DNA of 64,000 bases from Palsa-883 sp963847615 (GTDB lineage Bacteria; Pseudomonadota; Alphaproteobacteria; Acetobacterales; Acetobacteraceae). The stretch's first letter is position 1; the number at the start of each line of letters is the position of its first letter. Under the pieces are notes generated by a model. That model was not told the DNA's origin. It was given only the letters and a program-made list of their open reading frames with translations, and did no database searches. Positions 7,579 to 15,234 of the stretch are shown piece by piece. The position numbers and the translations under genes are program-made. Location: NCBI GenBank assembly GCA_963847615.1, contig CAWKAN010000021.1, positions 124,001 to 188,000 of the forward strand. Reading direction: 5' to 3'.

Positions 7579-10017
7579 TCACGACGGTGCTACGAGATCG
7601 CCCGACCGGTTGGCGGCGTGGGAAACGGGCAGCAGCCCGCGGCGGGACGGCATCGCGGTCACCTCGATCAGCGCCGCGGCAACCTCGGCGAACACTGCGC
7701 CCCAGTCCCCCGGATGCGGCTGGCGGAACAGCGTCGCGGTCGGATACCAGGGCGAGTCGCTGCGCCCGGTCAGCCAACGCCAACAGGCATCGTGGCGGTT
7801 CAGGATCCAGACCGGCTTGCCCAGCGCGCCGGCCAGATGCGCGGTCGCGGTATCGACCGTGATCACCAGGTCCAGTGCCTCGATCAGCGCGGCGGTGTCG
7901 GCGAAATCTTCCAGCTCATTGGTCCAGTCATGGACCGGCAAACCGTCAGGCGGCTGGGCGAGCTGTTCCGCGGCCGGGCCTTTTTGCAGCGACACCAGGC
8001 TGACCCCGCGCACCGCGGCGAGCGGCGCCCAGGCCGCGAGCGCGGTCGAGCGGCGGCGATCGATCGCGTTCGCGCCGGGCAGGCCTTGCCGCCGTTCGCC
8101 CGCCCAGCAGATGCCGACAAGCAGCCCCGGCAAGTGCGCCAGGCGCGCCCGCCAGGCGCCGACGGCAGCCGGGTCGGCGGCGAGATACGGCACGCGGCAC
8201 GGGACGGTCGCAAGCGTCGTGCCGCAGGCGAGCGGCAGGCTCAGCAATGGGCAATGCAGGTCGAACGGGGGCGGCGCCTCGGCGTGGCGCTCCGCTTGAA
8301 CCCGCGCCTGGCCTGCCAGTTGGTTTCCCCCGGGGACAACGGTTTCCTGCGCAACCAGCGTCACCGCCCGCTTCAGGCTCGCCATCAGCCGCAGCAGCGG
8401 GCGCTGCACCTCGAAGACGATCCGCGCGCCCGGCGCCAGCAGCGGCAAATAGCGGCAGAACTGCAGCGTGTCGCCAAAACCCTGCTCGGCGTGCACCAGC
8501 AGCGTGCGCCCAGCCAGGTCGGTCTCGCCGAGCCACGGCGGGGCGGCGAAGCTGCGGCGCGCCGGGCGCCGGTCCGCCGCCTCCCAGCGCGCCTCGTATT
8601 TGCGCCAGCCGGTCGGGTAGTCGCCCAGCGCCAGGCGCGACAGGCTTTCGTTCCAGTGCCCGTCGGCATGGTCCGGGCGCAGCGCCTGGACGCGCGCGAA
8701 ATCGTCCAGCGCCGCGTCGTGGCGGGTCAGCCGTTGCAGCGCCCCGCCGCGGTTGAGCCACGCCTCGGGGAAATCCGGCCGCAGCGCCAGTGCCCGGTCA
8801 TAGCCGGCCAGCGCCGCGTCAAGCCGGTCGAACCGCAGCAGCACGTTCGCGCGATTGTAGTGTGCCTCGGCATAGGCCGGATCGAGCGCCACCGCGCGGT
8901 CATAGGCGGCCAGCGCCTCGGCCGTCCGGTCGAGCGCGGTCAGCGCGTTGCCGCGGCTGACCTGGGCAGCGGCATGCTCCGGTGCCCGCGCGGCCGCGGC
9001 GTCGAAGCTGGCGAGCGCCTCGGCGTGCCGGCCGAGGCGCAGCAGCGCATTGCCGATGTTGAGGTTGACGTCCCGGTGGTCTGGCACCAGCGCCTGCACC
9101 GCGCGGTAGCTGGCCAGTCCGTCCTCGACGCGGCCGAGGCCCAGCAGCGCGTTGCCGCGGTTGAGCAGCGCATCGGCGTGGTCCGGCCGCAGCGCCAGCA
9201 CGCGGTCGAAGCTCGCGACCGCATCGGCGTGGTGCGCCAGGGTGTAAAGCACCGTGCCCTGGTTATACAGCGCCTCGACGAAATCCGGGCGCAGCGCGAC
9301 CGCGCGCGCGAAGCCGGACAGCGCCTCCGCCAGCCGCCCCATCGCCATCAGCACGACGCCGCGCAGGTTCGAGGCGTCGGCCAGCAGCGGGGCGAGCGTC
9401 AGCGCCCGATCGATCGCGCCGAGCGCCTCGGCGTGGCGGCCGAGATGGCTCAGCGCGATGCCGCGGTTCAGATGCAACTCGCCCAGCGTCGGGTTCAGCG
9501 CGATCGCCGCGTTGAAGGCCGCCAGCGCCGGCTCGGCCTGGCCGAGGCGCAGCAGGGCGCTGCCGCGGTTCGCCACCGCCGCGGCGAAGTCCGGCCGCAG
9601 CGCCACCGCCGCGTCGAAGGCGGCGAGGGCCTCGGTCTGGCGCTGTTCGGCGAGCAGCACGGTGCCGCGCGCGTCGTGCGCCTCGGCCAGGGTGGGGTCG
9701 AGCGCGATGGCGCGATCGAGGCTGGCCAGCGCCTCGGCGCGGCGGCCGATCCGGCCCAGCGCCTGGCCGTGCCCGCTGGCAATCGCGGCGGAGGCCGGGG
9801 CGGCGGTCGCCGCCGCGGCCAGCAGCGCCGCGGCTTCCGCGGCGCGATCGGTGGCGAGGCAGAGCAACGCCAGGCTGTGCAGGGCTTCCGGGTCGGCCGG
9901 GTCCACGGCGAGGAGGTCACGCAAGATCGCCTCGGCGGCGGCGTTCCGCCGGGCAAGGATCAGCTCGGCGGCGCGGGCGAAGCGTCCGGCGCGGTCAGGC
10001 GATGCTGGCGCCGCCAA
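7579..10017 (-). CDS. TPR-repeat protein with C-terminal GT9/OGT-like glycosyltransferase region
   Basis: 812 residues. The first ~500 form a long run of about 14-16 tetratricopeptide repeats (units such as NRGSALLRLGQAEPALAAF) that build a protein-binding superhelix. The last ~300, from PWLGETDLAGRTLLVHAEQG through VITVDTATAHLAGALGKPVW, match the TPR-linked family related to glycosyltransferase 9 and O-GlcNAc transferase. The DTATAHLAGALG motif is typical of the nucleotide-sugar site in that fold. It probably modifies proteins or a surface polymer in the cytosol; donor and acceptor are unknown. A small lipoprotein gene ends 15 bp upstream, possibly co-transcribed. Confidence 0.8.
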   Translation of the reverse strand: MAAPASPDRAGRFARAAELILARRNAAAEAILRDLLAVDPADPEALHSLALLCLATDRAAEAAALLAAAATAAPASAAIASGHGQALGRIGRRAEALASLDRAIALDPTLAEAHDARGTVLLAEQRQTEALAAFDAAVALRPDFAAAVANRGSALLRLGQAEPALAAFNAAIALNPTLGELHLNRGIALSHLGRHAEALGAIDRALTLAPLLADASNLRGVVLMAMGRLAEALSGFARAVALRPDFVEALYNQGTVLYTLAHHADAVASFDRVLALRPDHADALLNRGNALLGLGRVEDGLASYRAVQALVPDHRDVNLNIGNALLRLGRHAEALASFDAAAARAPEHAAAQVSRGNALTALDRTAEALAAYDRAVALDPAYAEAHYNRANVLLRFDRLDAALAGYDRALALRPDFPEAWLNRGGALQRLTRHDAALDDFARVQALRPDHADGHWNESLSRLALGDYPTGWRKYEARWEAADRRPARRSFAAPPWLGETDLAGRTLLVHAEQGFGDTLQFCRYLPLLAPGARIVFEVQRPLLRLMASLKRAVTLVAQETVVPGGNQLAGQARVQAERHAEAPPPFDLHCPLLSLPLACGTTLATVPCRVPYLAADPAAVGAWRARLAHLPGLLVGICWAGERRQGLPGANAIDRRRSTALAAWAPLAAVRGVSLVSLQKGPAAEQLAQPPDGLPVHDWTNELEDFADTAALIEALDLVITVDTATAHLAGALGKPVWILNRHDACWRWLTGRSDSPWYPTATLFRQPHPGDWGAVFAEVAAALIEVTAMPSRRGLLPVSHAANRSGDLVAPS

Positions 10018-10032
10018 GGGTCCGCCGCCGGC

Positions 10033-10239
10033 TCAATTGTAGTTGTAGTAGCGCTGTTCCGCGCCCGAGTTCGCGCCGGCCGAGGGCAGGCCCGGCGTCG
10101 GCACCGTGGCCTCGTCCGGCGTGACCGTCGGCGGCACGGGCGGCGCCGGGCCGGTGATCCCGAGCGATTCCGGCGTCCGGTCGCAGCCAGCTTGCAGCGC
10201 GACGACGATCAGTCCGGCCAATAGGGGTGCCCAGCGCAT
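10033..10239 (-). CDS. Small predicted lipoprotein
   Basis: 68-residue protein with a signal peptide (MRWAPLLAGLIVVALQAGC) whose Cys18 follows LQAG, a slightly non-standard lipobox (Gln at -3). The mature part is a proline-rich linker ending in YYNYN. No domain is recognisable. It lies 15 bp upstream of the TPR-glycosyltransferase on the same strand, so the two are likely one transcript. Export and lipidation are inferred from the sequence pattern. Confidence 0.55.
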   Translation of the reverse strand: MRWAPLLAGLIVVALQAGCDRTPESLGITGPAPPVPPTVTPDEATVPTPGLPSAGANSGAEQRYYNYN

Positions 10240-10294
10240 GCCCGCATCATCGCCCCAGGCGCCGGCGTCTGTCCATCGCCGGCGCGGCTTATTT

Positions 10295-10620
10295 CAGGAC
10301 CATCGGGCGAACCGAAAGCAAGCCGGGGCTCCGCCCCGAACCCCGCCAGGGGGCTTTGCCCCCTGGACCCCCACCAGAGGCGGAGCCTCTGGAACTCCAT
10401 CCATTGGAGTGGGTGATGGGGAGGGGGCGTATGGGCGCGGCGTCAGTGCCGTCCGGCACGCCGGACGGCACTGACGCCGCGCCCATACGCCCCCTCCCCA
10501 TCACCCACTCCCAGTGAAGGGTTCCAAGGGCTCGCCCTTGGCGGGGTTCCAAGGGGCAGCGCCCCTTGGTGGGGTCCGGGGCGGAGCCCCGGCTTGCTTT
10601 CGGTTCGCCCGATGGTCCTG
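10295..10620. repeat. Giant palindromic repeat, family R1 copy 2
   Basis: Same architecture as copy 1 but with modules in the opposite order: Y-type mini-hairpins on the left (10323-10398), central hairpin (axis near 10458), X-type on the right (10516-10590). The inner stem reads GTATGGGCGCGGCGTCAGTG and its exact complement, unlike the stem of copy 1. The outer arms CAGGACCATCGGGCGAACCG (10295) and its complement ending at 10620 are found in no other copy. It lies between two minus-strand lipoprotein genes. Confidence 0.9.
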
Positions 10621-10695
10621 CGGCTTGTTTGGTCCGCCCGCCATGCCGCGACCCGGAACCCGCGACGCTGCGCACCCGGTCGCTCCCGCCGCCCC

Positions 10696-10944
10696 CTAAC
10701 GCCAGATCGGCTTACCAAGGTTGACAGCGTTCGGGCTGGTGGCGGCGCCGCCGACGGCGCCCACCGCGCCACCGACCAGCGCGCCGACCAGCGGCGCGCC
10801 ACCGGTCGCCGCCACGATCCCGGCGCCCGCGGCGGCGCCCAGCAACCCGCCGGACGCCGCCCGGTCGCCCGGGCTGTAGCCGCAGGCCGCCAGGCCCAGA
10901 GCCATCGCCATCAGCGTCGCCGCACTCATGGTCGTGCGAAACAT
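10696..10944 (-). CDS. Glycine-zipper outer-membrane lipoprotein
   Basis: 82-residue protein with an N-terminal signal ending in a good lipobox, LGLAAC (Cys21). The mature region carries glycine-zipper repeats, for example GGLLGAAAGAGIVAATGG and VGALVGGAVGAVGG, typical of YMGG/SlyB-like outer-membrane lipoproteins that insert hairpins in membranes and respond to envelope stress. It stands alone. Function beyond envelope association is unknown. Confidence 0.75.
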   Translation of the reverse strand: MFRTTMSAATLMAMALGLAACGYSPGDRAASGGLLGAAAGAGIVAATGGAPLVGALVGGAVGAVGGAATSPNAVNLGKPIWR

Positions 10945-11019
10945 TGCTCGTCCTCCGATCCGTTCGCCCCACGCCCTCGGACATTTTCATGCCGCATCTT
11001 CAGATGTTTCCCGTCGTAT

Positions 11020-11221
11020 CCTCACATATAGGGCGGTTCGGCCGGCGATGGTAGTCACAGCCGGGTGAGCGGGCCGCCGACGCCGCTTGCCGCGGGCGTC
11101 GGGCGCGGCGCAGTCCGCTTGCGGGCCATGCCGGGGAGCCGATGCGCCATCGTCACCGGCCGCGTCGGCGCCCGGAAGGCGCCGCCACCTGGCCCACGTC
11201 CCCCGCCCCTTGCGCTACGGG
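11020..11221. other. Gene-free GC-rich stretch
   Basis: No gene, hairpin or promoter is convincing here. It lies between the lipoprotein gene and the composite repeat that starts at 11222; the AT-richer part just before it (about 11000-11030) could hold the lipoprotein promoter. Confidence 0.4.
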
Positions 11222-11502
11222 ATTCACCCCCCCTGCCCGCGATTGTTCAACCGACCGGTCGGCCCTCGGCGGGTTCGCAGCGTCCGCAGGCAAGCAAGCA
11301 AGCAAGCAAGAATTTGGCTCATATGGCGTTGACGGTTGGACGGCCCCGTAGGGCGGAAAAGCGCAGCGCCTTCCGCCACCGCCGGGCGAGCCGCTCGCAT
11401 CTGCCGACGTCCCCAACAACATATCCCGCCACCGTCCGACGGCGGAAGGCGCTGCGCTTTTCCGCCCTACGGGGCCGTCCAACAGTCAACGCCATATGAG
11501 CC
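11222..11502. repeat. Composite repeat: flank A plus R2 copy b
   Basis: Flank A (11222-11316) contains CGACCGGTCGG and a (CAAG)n tract of five units, AAGCAAGCAAGCAAGCAAG, then AATTTGGCTC. The R2 element (11317-11502) follows, with inverted arms beginning GGCTCATATGGCGTTGAC and a core in the orientation CCCCAACAACATATCCCGCC on the plus strand. Flank A recurs at 18669-18770 (inverted), 23262 and 27755. The two arms are almost perfect complements over about 75 bp. Confidence 0.9.
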
Positions 11503-11745
11503 AAGAATTTTAACCCGGAGGAAGCGCGGAGGGCCACGCAGGGCCACGGAGAAGGCATCGATGCGCTGCGCGCGGTGCCGGAACCGACGACCGCGCGAAG
11601 CGCCCAAATTCCTTGCTTCTCCGTGGCCCTGCGTGGCCCTCCGCGCTTCCTCCGTGTTGGAATCCTTAACTTGCTTGCGATGCAGCCAGCGCCCAGGTCG
11701 CATCACCGGAGCGCGCCGACCGCCGCGGGCAACGATCGGTGAATG
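11503..11745. repeat. R3 inverted repeat (GGCCACGCAGGGCCACGGAG type), copy 1
   Basis: Directly adjoins R2 copy b. Inverted arms (11517-11554 and 11609-11648) contain GGAGGAAGCGCGGAGGGCC and GCAGGGCCACGGAGAA and flank a roughly 55-bp loop. The sequence continues as shared unique DNA to about 11745 and is nearly identical to 23468-23710. A fragment of its left end is seen beside R2 copies c and e. Confidence 0.85.
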
Positions 11746-12037
11746 CCGTAGGCCCCTTGCGGGGGGCGCCGGGGGCAGGCTGCGAGTGCCACCGTCAGCG
11801 CCGGATCCACTCGTCTCCCCGACCCGCTCCGGCAATGGAAGCGGGCGAATTTGCCTCCCTGTGGCCTCTTCCGGCGACTTCCGGAACAAACCACCGGGCG
11901 AACCGCGTCCCGGGGCGACACCGCCGCCTTGCGTCCATTCGCGCCGGCGACCGACCTGGGCAACCGCCCCTTGTGAACCGGCGGGCGGGGGGCTAAGCCC
12001 TGCGCCTTCGCATCGCACCGCCCCGAAGGTTCCTTGT

Positions 12038-13081
12038 ATGTTTTCTCGGCTGCTGGGCTTCATGTCAGCCGACATGGCCATCGATCTCGGCACCGCCAAC
12101 ACCCTGGTCTACGTCAAGGGGCGCGGCATCGTGCTGGCCGAGCCCTCGGTGGTCGCCATCGCCGAGGTGCGCGGCAAGAAGCACGTCCTCGCGGTGGGCG
12201 AGGAGGCCAAGCTGATGCTCGGCCGCACCCCCGGCAACATCTCCGCCATCCGCCCGCTGCGCGACGGCGTGATCGCCGATTTCGAGGTGGCGGAGGAGAT
12301 GATCAAGCATTTCATCCGCAAGGTGCACAACCGCCGCGGCTTCGCCTCGCCGGTGATCATCGTCTGCGTCCCGTCGGGCTCGACCGCGGTGGAACGACGC
12401 GCCATCCAGGAAAGCGCCGAAAGCGCCGGCGCGCGCAAGGTGATGCTGATCGAGGAGCCGATGGCCGCGGCGATCGGTGCCGGACTGCCGGTGACCGAGC
12501 CGTCGGGGTCCATGGTGGTCGATATCGGCGGCGGCACGACGGAGGTCGCGGTGATCTCGCTCGGCGGCATCGTCTATGCCCGCAGCGTGCGCGTCGGCGG
12601 CGACAAGATGGACGAGGCGATCATCAGCTACATAAGGCGCAACCATAACCTGCTGATCGGCGAGTCCTCGGCCGAGCGGATCAAGCTGGAACTCGGCGCC
12701 GCCGCCATGTTCGACAACGACGACGACGGCCCATACCGCGAGGTCAAGGGGCGCGACCTGATGAACGGCGTGCCGCGCGAGGTGCTGGTGAGCCAGCGGC
12801 AGATCGCCGAGAGCCTGGCCGAGCCGGTCAGCGCGATCGTCGAGGCGGTGAAGGTGGCGCTGGAGAACACGCCGCCGGAGCTGGCCGCCGACATCGTCGA
12901 CAAGGGCATCGTGCTGACCGGCGGCGGGGCGCTGCTGCACCGTCTGGACGAGGTGCTGCGCGAGGCCACCGGCCTGCCGGTGGCGGTGGCCGAGGACCCG
13001 TTGCAGTGCGTCGCGCTGGGCACCGGGCGGGCGCTGGAGGAAATGCGCCGCCTGCGCAACGTGCTGACCAGCATGTACTGA
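12038..13081 (+). CDS. mreB: Rod shape-determining actin homologue MreB
   Basis: 347 residues, the usual MreB length. The phosphate-1 motif DLGTANTLVYVKGRG lies at residues 16-30, phosphate-2 as VVDIGGGTTEVAVISLGG and the adenosine motif as VLTGGGALLHRLDEVL near the C terminus. MreB polymerises beneath the inner membrane and positions the elongasome, the peptidoglycan synthesis machine that includes the downstream products MreC, MreD, PBP2 and RodA. ATG 12038 opens directly on the family's amphipathic N-terminal helix (MFSRLLGF). A 345-bp gap follows before mreC, so the rest of the cluster may have its own promoter. Confidence 0.97.
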   Translation: MFSRLLGFMSADMAIDLGTANTLVYVKGRGIVLAEPSVVAIAEVRGKKHVLAVGEEAKLMLGRTPGNISAIRPLRDGVIADFEVAEEMIKHFIRKVHNRRGFASPVIIVCVPSGSTAVERRAIQESAESAGARKVMLIEEPMAAAIGAGLPVTEPSGSMVVDIGGGTTEVAVISLGGIVYARSVRVGGDKMDEAIISYIRRNHNLLIGESSAERIKLELGAAAMFDNDDDGPYREVKGRDLMNGVPREVLVSQRQIAESLAEPVSAIVEAVKVALENTPPELAADIVDKGIVLTGGGALLHRLDEVLREATGLPVAVAEDPLQCVALGTGRALEEMRRLRNVLTSMY

Positions 13082-13426
13082 CGCCTGTCGCCGAACCGGC
13101 GGACCCGCCGCCCTACCGGTTGGTTCGTCCTGCTGAACGGGCGGGGTCATTTCCGCTGGCCAAGGGTTGATCTTTTCGCCCGACCCTTTGCTCCGACCGG
13201 CACGACGAAGCCGCCATGCCGACGTCCGGCGATGCGCATTTTGGCGGGACGACGTGGTCTCTCGGCCAGCGCCGGACCGGCCCGGCGATGACGGAGAAAC
13301 GGTGGCCGGATCAACCAAAAGGCGAATCGCTGGTCGCGGTCCGGCTATCGGTCGCGGCGGCGGATCGGCTATAGGAGCGATGGCGCCGAACAAGATGGCA
13401 TGTGCATCCAGGAGGACTGAGCGGAG
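13082..13426. other. Gap between mreB and mreC
   Basis: No gene is supported. It includes a short dispersed motif at about 13222-13250 (ATGCGCATTTTGGC followed by GGACGACGT) that recurs near 23124 and, inverted, near 30712. The last bases carry a good ribosome site for mreC (AGGAGG ending at 13415). Confidence 0.5.
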
Positions 13427-14288
13427 GTGATCCGGCTGTCGATCCCGGCCCGGCAGGTCTTGGCGAAGCTGACCTTGCCGGTACTGATCGCCGCGTCGTT
13501 CGGCCTGCTGCTGGTGGGCAAGGCCGACACGGTGCTGGAGGAACGCGCCCGCGTCGCGCTCGGCGACTCGCTCGGGCCAATCTACACGGTGCTGTCCGAA
13601 CCGCTCGCCCGGGTCCGTGGCGTGGTCGCCGGGATCGGCGGTCTGTGGGACATGCAGGCGGAGAACGCCCGGCTGCGGACGGAGAACGCCCGGCTGCGGC
13701 AATGGCAGGCGACGGCGCTGGCGCTCGATGCCGAGGATCGCCGGCTGAAGGCCGAGCTGCACTGGGTGCCCGACCCGAGCCGTCGCGTTCGTCACCGCGC
13801 GCGTGGTCGCCGACGCCGGCGGGGTCTACGCCAAGGCGGTGCTGCTCGCGGTCGGGCCCAACCACTCCATCCGTCGCGGCGAGATCGCGCTGGACCAAAG
13901 CGGCTTGGTGGGGCGGGTCAGCGAGGTGGGCGCGCGCACCGCGCGGGTGCTGCTGATCACCGACCTGAACAGCCGCGTCCCGGTCATCCTGGAGCCGAGC
14001 GGCGGCCACGCGATCATGACCGGCACCAACGGGCCGCGGCCGCGGCTGCTCTACTGGTCGGACGGCGCGGCACCGCGCGAGGGCGAGCGGGTGGTGACCT
14101 CGCCGGAAGCCGGCGCCTTTCCGGCCAACCTGCCGGTCGGCACGGTACGCTACAACGCCGCCAACGTGCCGGAGGTGCAGCCGGCGGCGCAGCTCGATCG
14201 GCTGCAGGTGGTGCGCATCTTCGACTACGGGTTGAACGGCATGGCGCCGCCCGAGGCGCCGCGACCGCCCGGCGAGCAGCCGTACTGA
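13427..14288 (+). CDS. mreC: Rod shape-determining protein MreC, reading frame broken
   Basis: MreC bridges MreB/MreD and the PBP2-RodA enzymes on the periplasmic side. The N-terminal part (GTG 13427) gives one membrane helix (KLTLPVLIAASFGLLLVG) and the coiled segment MQAENARLRTENARLRQWQ, up to LHWVPDPS. The beta domains then continue in another frame: FVTARVVADAGGVYAKAV and on to the stop at 14288. The switch lies between about 13775 and 13790 and needs one base removed. Everything else is intact and co-linear with the family, so either the sequence has an insertion error or the gene is disrupted. mreC is essential in many rods, which favours error. Confidence 0.85.
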
Positions 14289-14298
14289 GGCCGCGGCG

Positions 14299-14853
14299 AT
14301 GGCGCGCGACGAACAGCTTCCCGGAATCCGCCCGCGGCCGTCGCTCGGCCGGCGGCTCGATATCATGTCGCGACACAGCTTCCCGGCCACCAGCACGGCG
14401 CTGCTGATGCTGCTGTGCGGCGTGCCGCTCGGCGTCACCGACCAGGCTGTGCTGCTGCCCTCGGCGACTTTGGCGGCGGTGTTTTTCTGGTCGCTGTACC
14501 GCCCCGCCGCGCTGCCGCCGCCGATCGTCTTCGTCATCGGCCTGCTGCTGGACCTGCTGGGCTACCTGCCGCTCGGCACCGGCGTGCTGACCCTGCTGCT
14601 GGTGCACGGCCTGGCACGGCGCTGGCGGCGCACGCTGACCCAACAGGGCTTCGTCATGGTCTGGCTGGTCTTCATCGGCGTGGGCACCGGCGCGGCGCTG
14701 CTGATCTGGACGCTGACCTCGCTGCTGTCGCTGCGGCTGATGCCCTTCGGCCCCGCGGCGTTCCAGGCAACCCTGACCGCCGCCCTCTACCCCGCGCTGT
14801 CCATGCTGCTGATCCGCGCCCACCGCACCATCGCCAACCCGGAGCGGGTCTGA
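14299..14853 (+). CDS. mreD: Rod shape-determining protein MreD
   Basis: 184-residue integral membrane protein with five to six helices, of usual MreD length, following mreC by 10 bp. The segment PPIVFVIGLLLDLLGYLPLG is characteristic of MreD. It anchors MreC in the inner membrane and is part of the elongasome. Its last codons lie inside the left arm of a giant palindromic repeat, and an inverted copy of this end occurs about 360 bp downstream, before mrdA. Confidence 0.9.
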   Translation: MARDEQLPGIRPRPSLGRRLDIMSRHSFPATSTALLMLLCGVPLGVTDQAVLLPSATLAAVFFWSLYRPAALPPPIVFVIGLLLDLLGYLPLGTGVLTLLLVHGLARRWRRTLTQQGFVMVWLVFIGVGTGAALLIWTLTSLLSLRLMPFGPAAFQATLTAALYPALSMLLIRAHRTIANPERV

Positions 14854-15221
14854 CATGGGCCGGCGCCGGGCACTGGGCAAAGGCAAGGCCAGGGGCTCCG
14901 CCCCTGGACCCCGCCAAGGGGCGCTGCCCCTTGGAACCCCGCCAAGGGCGAGCCCTTGGAACCCTTCACTGGGAGTGTGGGGAGAGGGAGGGGGCGGGTG
15001 GGCGAGGCGATGGGGCGCCGTCCGGCGTGCCGGACGACGCCCCATCGCCTCGCCCACCCGCCCCCTCCCTCTCCCCACACTCCCGGTCATGGAGTCCAGA
15101 GGCTCCGCCTCTGGTGGGGGGTCCAGGGGGGCAACGCCCCCCTGGCGGGGTCCAGGGGCGGAGCCCCTGGCCTTGCCTTTGCCCAGTGCCCGGCGCCAGC
15201 CCATGTCAGACGCGCTCCGGG
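14838..15221. repeat. Giant palindromic repeat, family R1 copy 3
   Basis: Palindrome between mreD and mrdA, inside an otherwise tight operon. Order is X module, central hairpin (14972-15086, axis near 15029), Y module, as in copy 1. The outer arms reach 40-60 bp: the left arm starts within the end of mreD (GTCTGACATGGGC at 14848) and the right arm ends with the complement GCCCATGTCAGAC (15199-15211), just before the mrdA ribosome site. Inner stem and outer arms differ from the other copies but pair within this copy. Confidence 0.92.
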
Positions 15222-15234
15222 TCGGGAGGGCGCG

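Noticed and set aside
7456..10224. A 922-codon plus-strand frame opposite the TPR protein
   Set aside because: It is the antisense shadow of TPR repeats, rich in arginine and glutamine with no domain.
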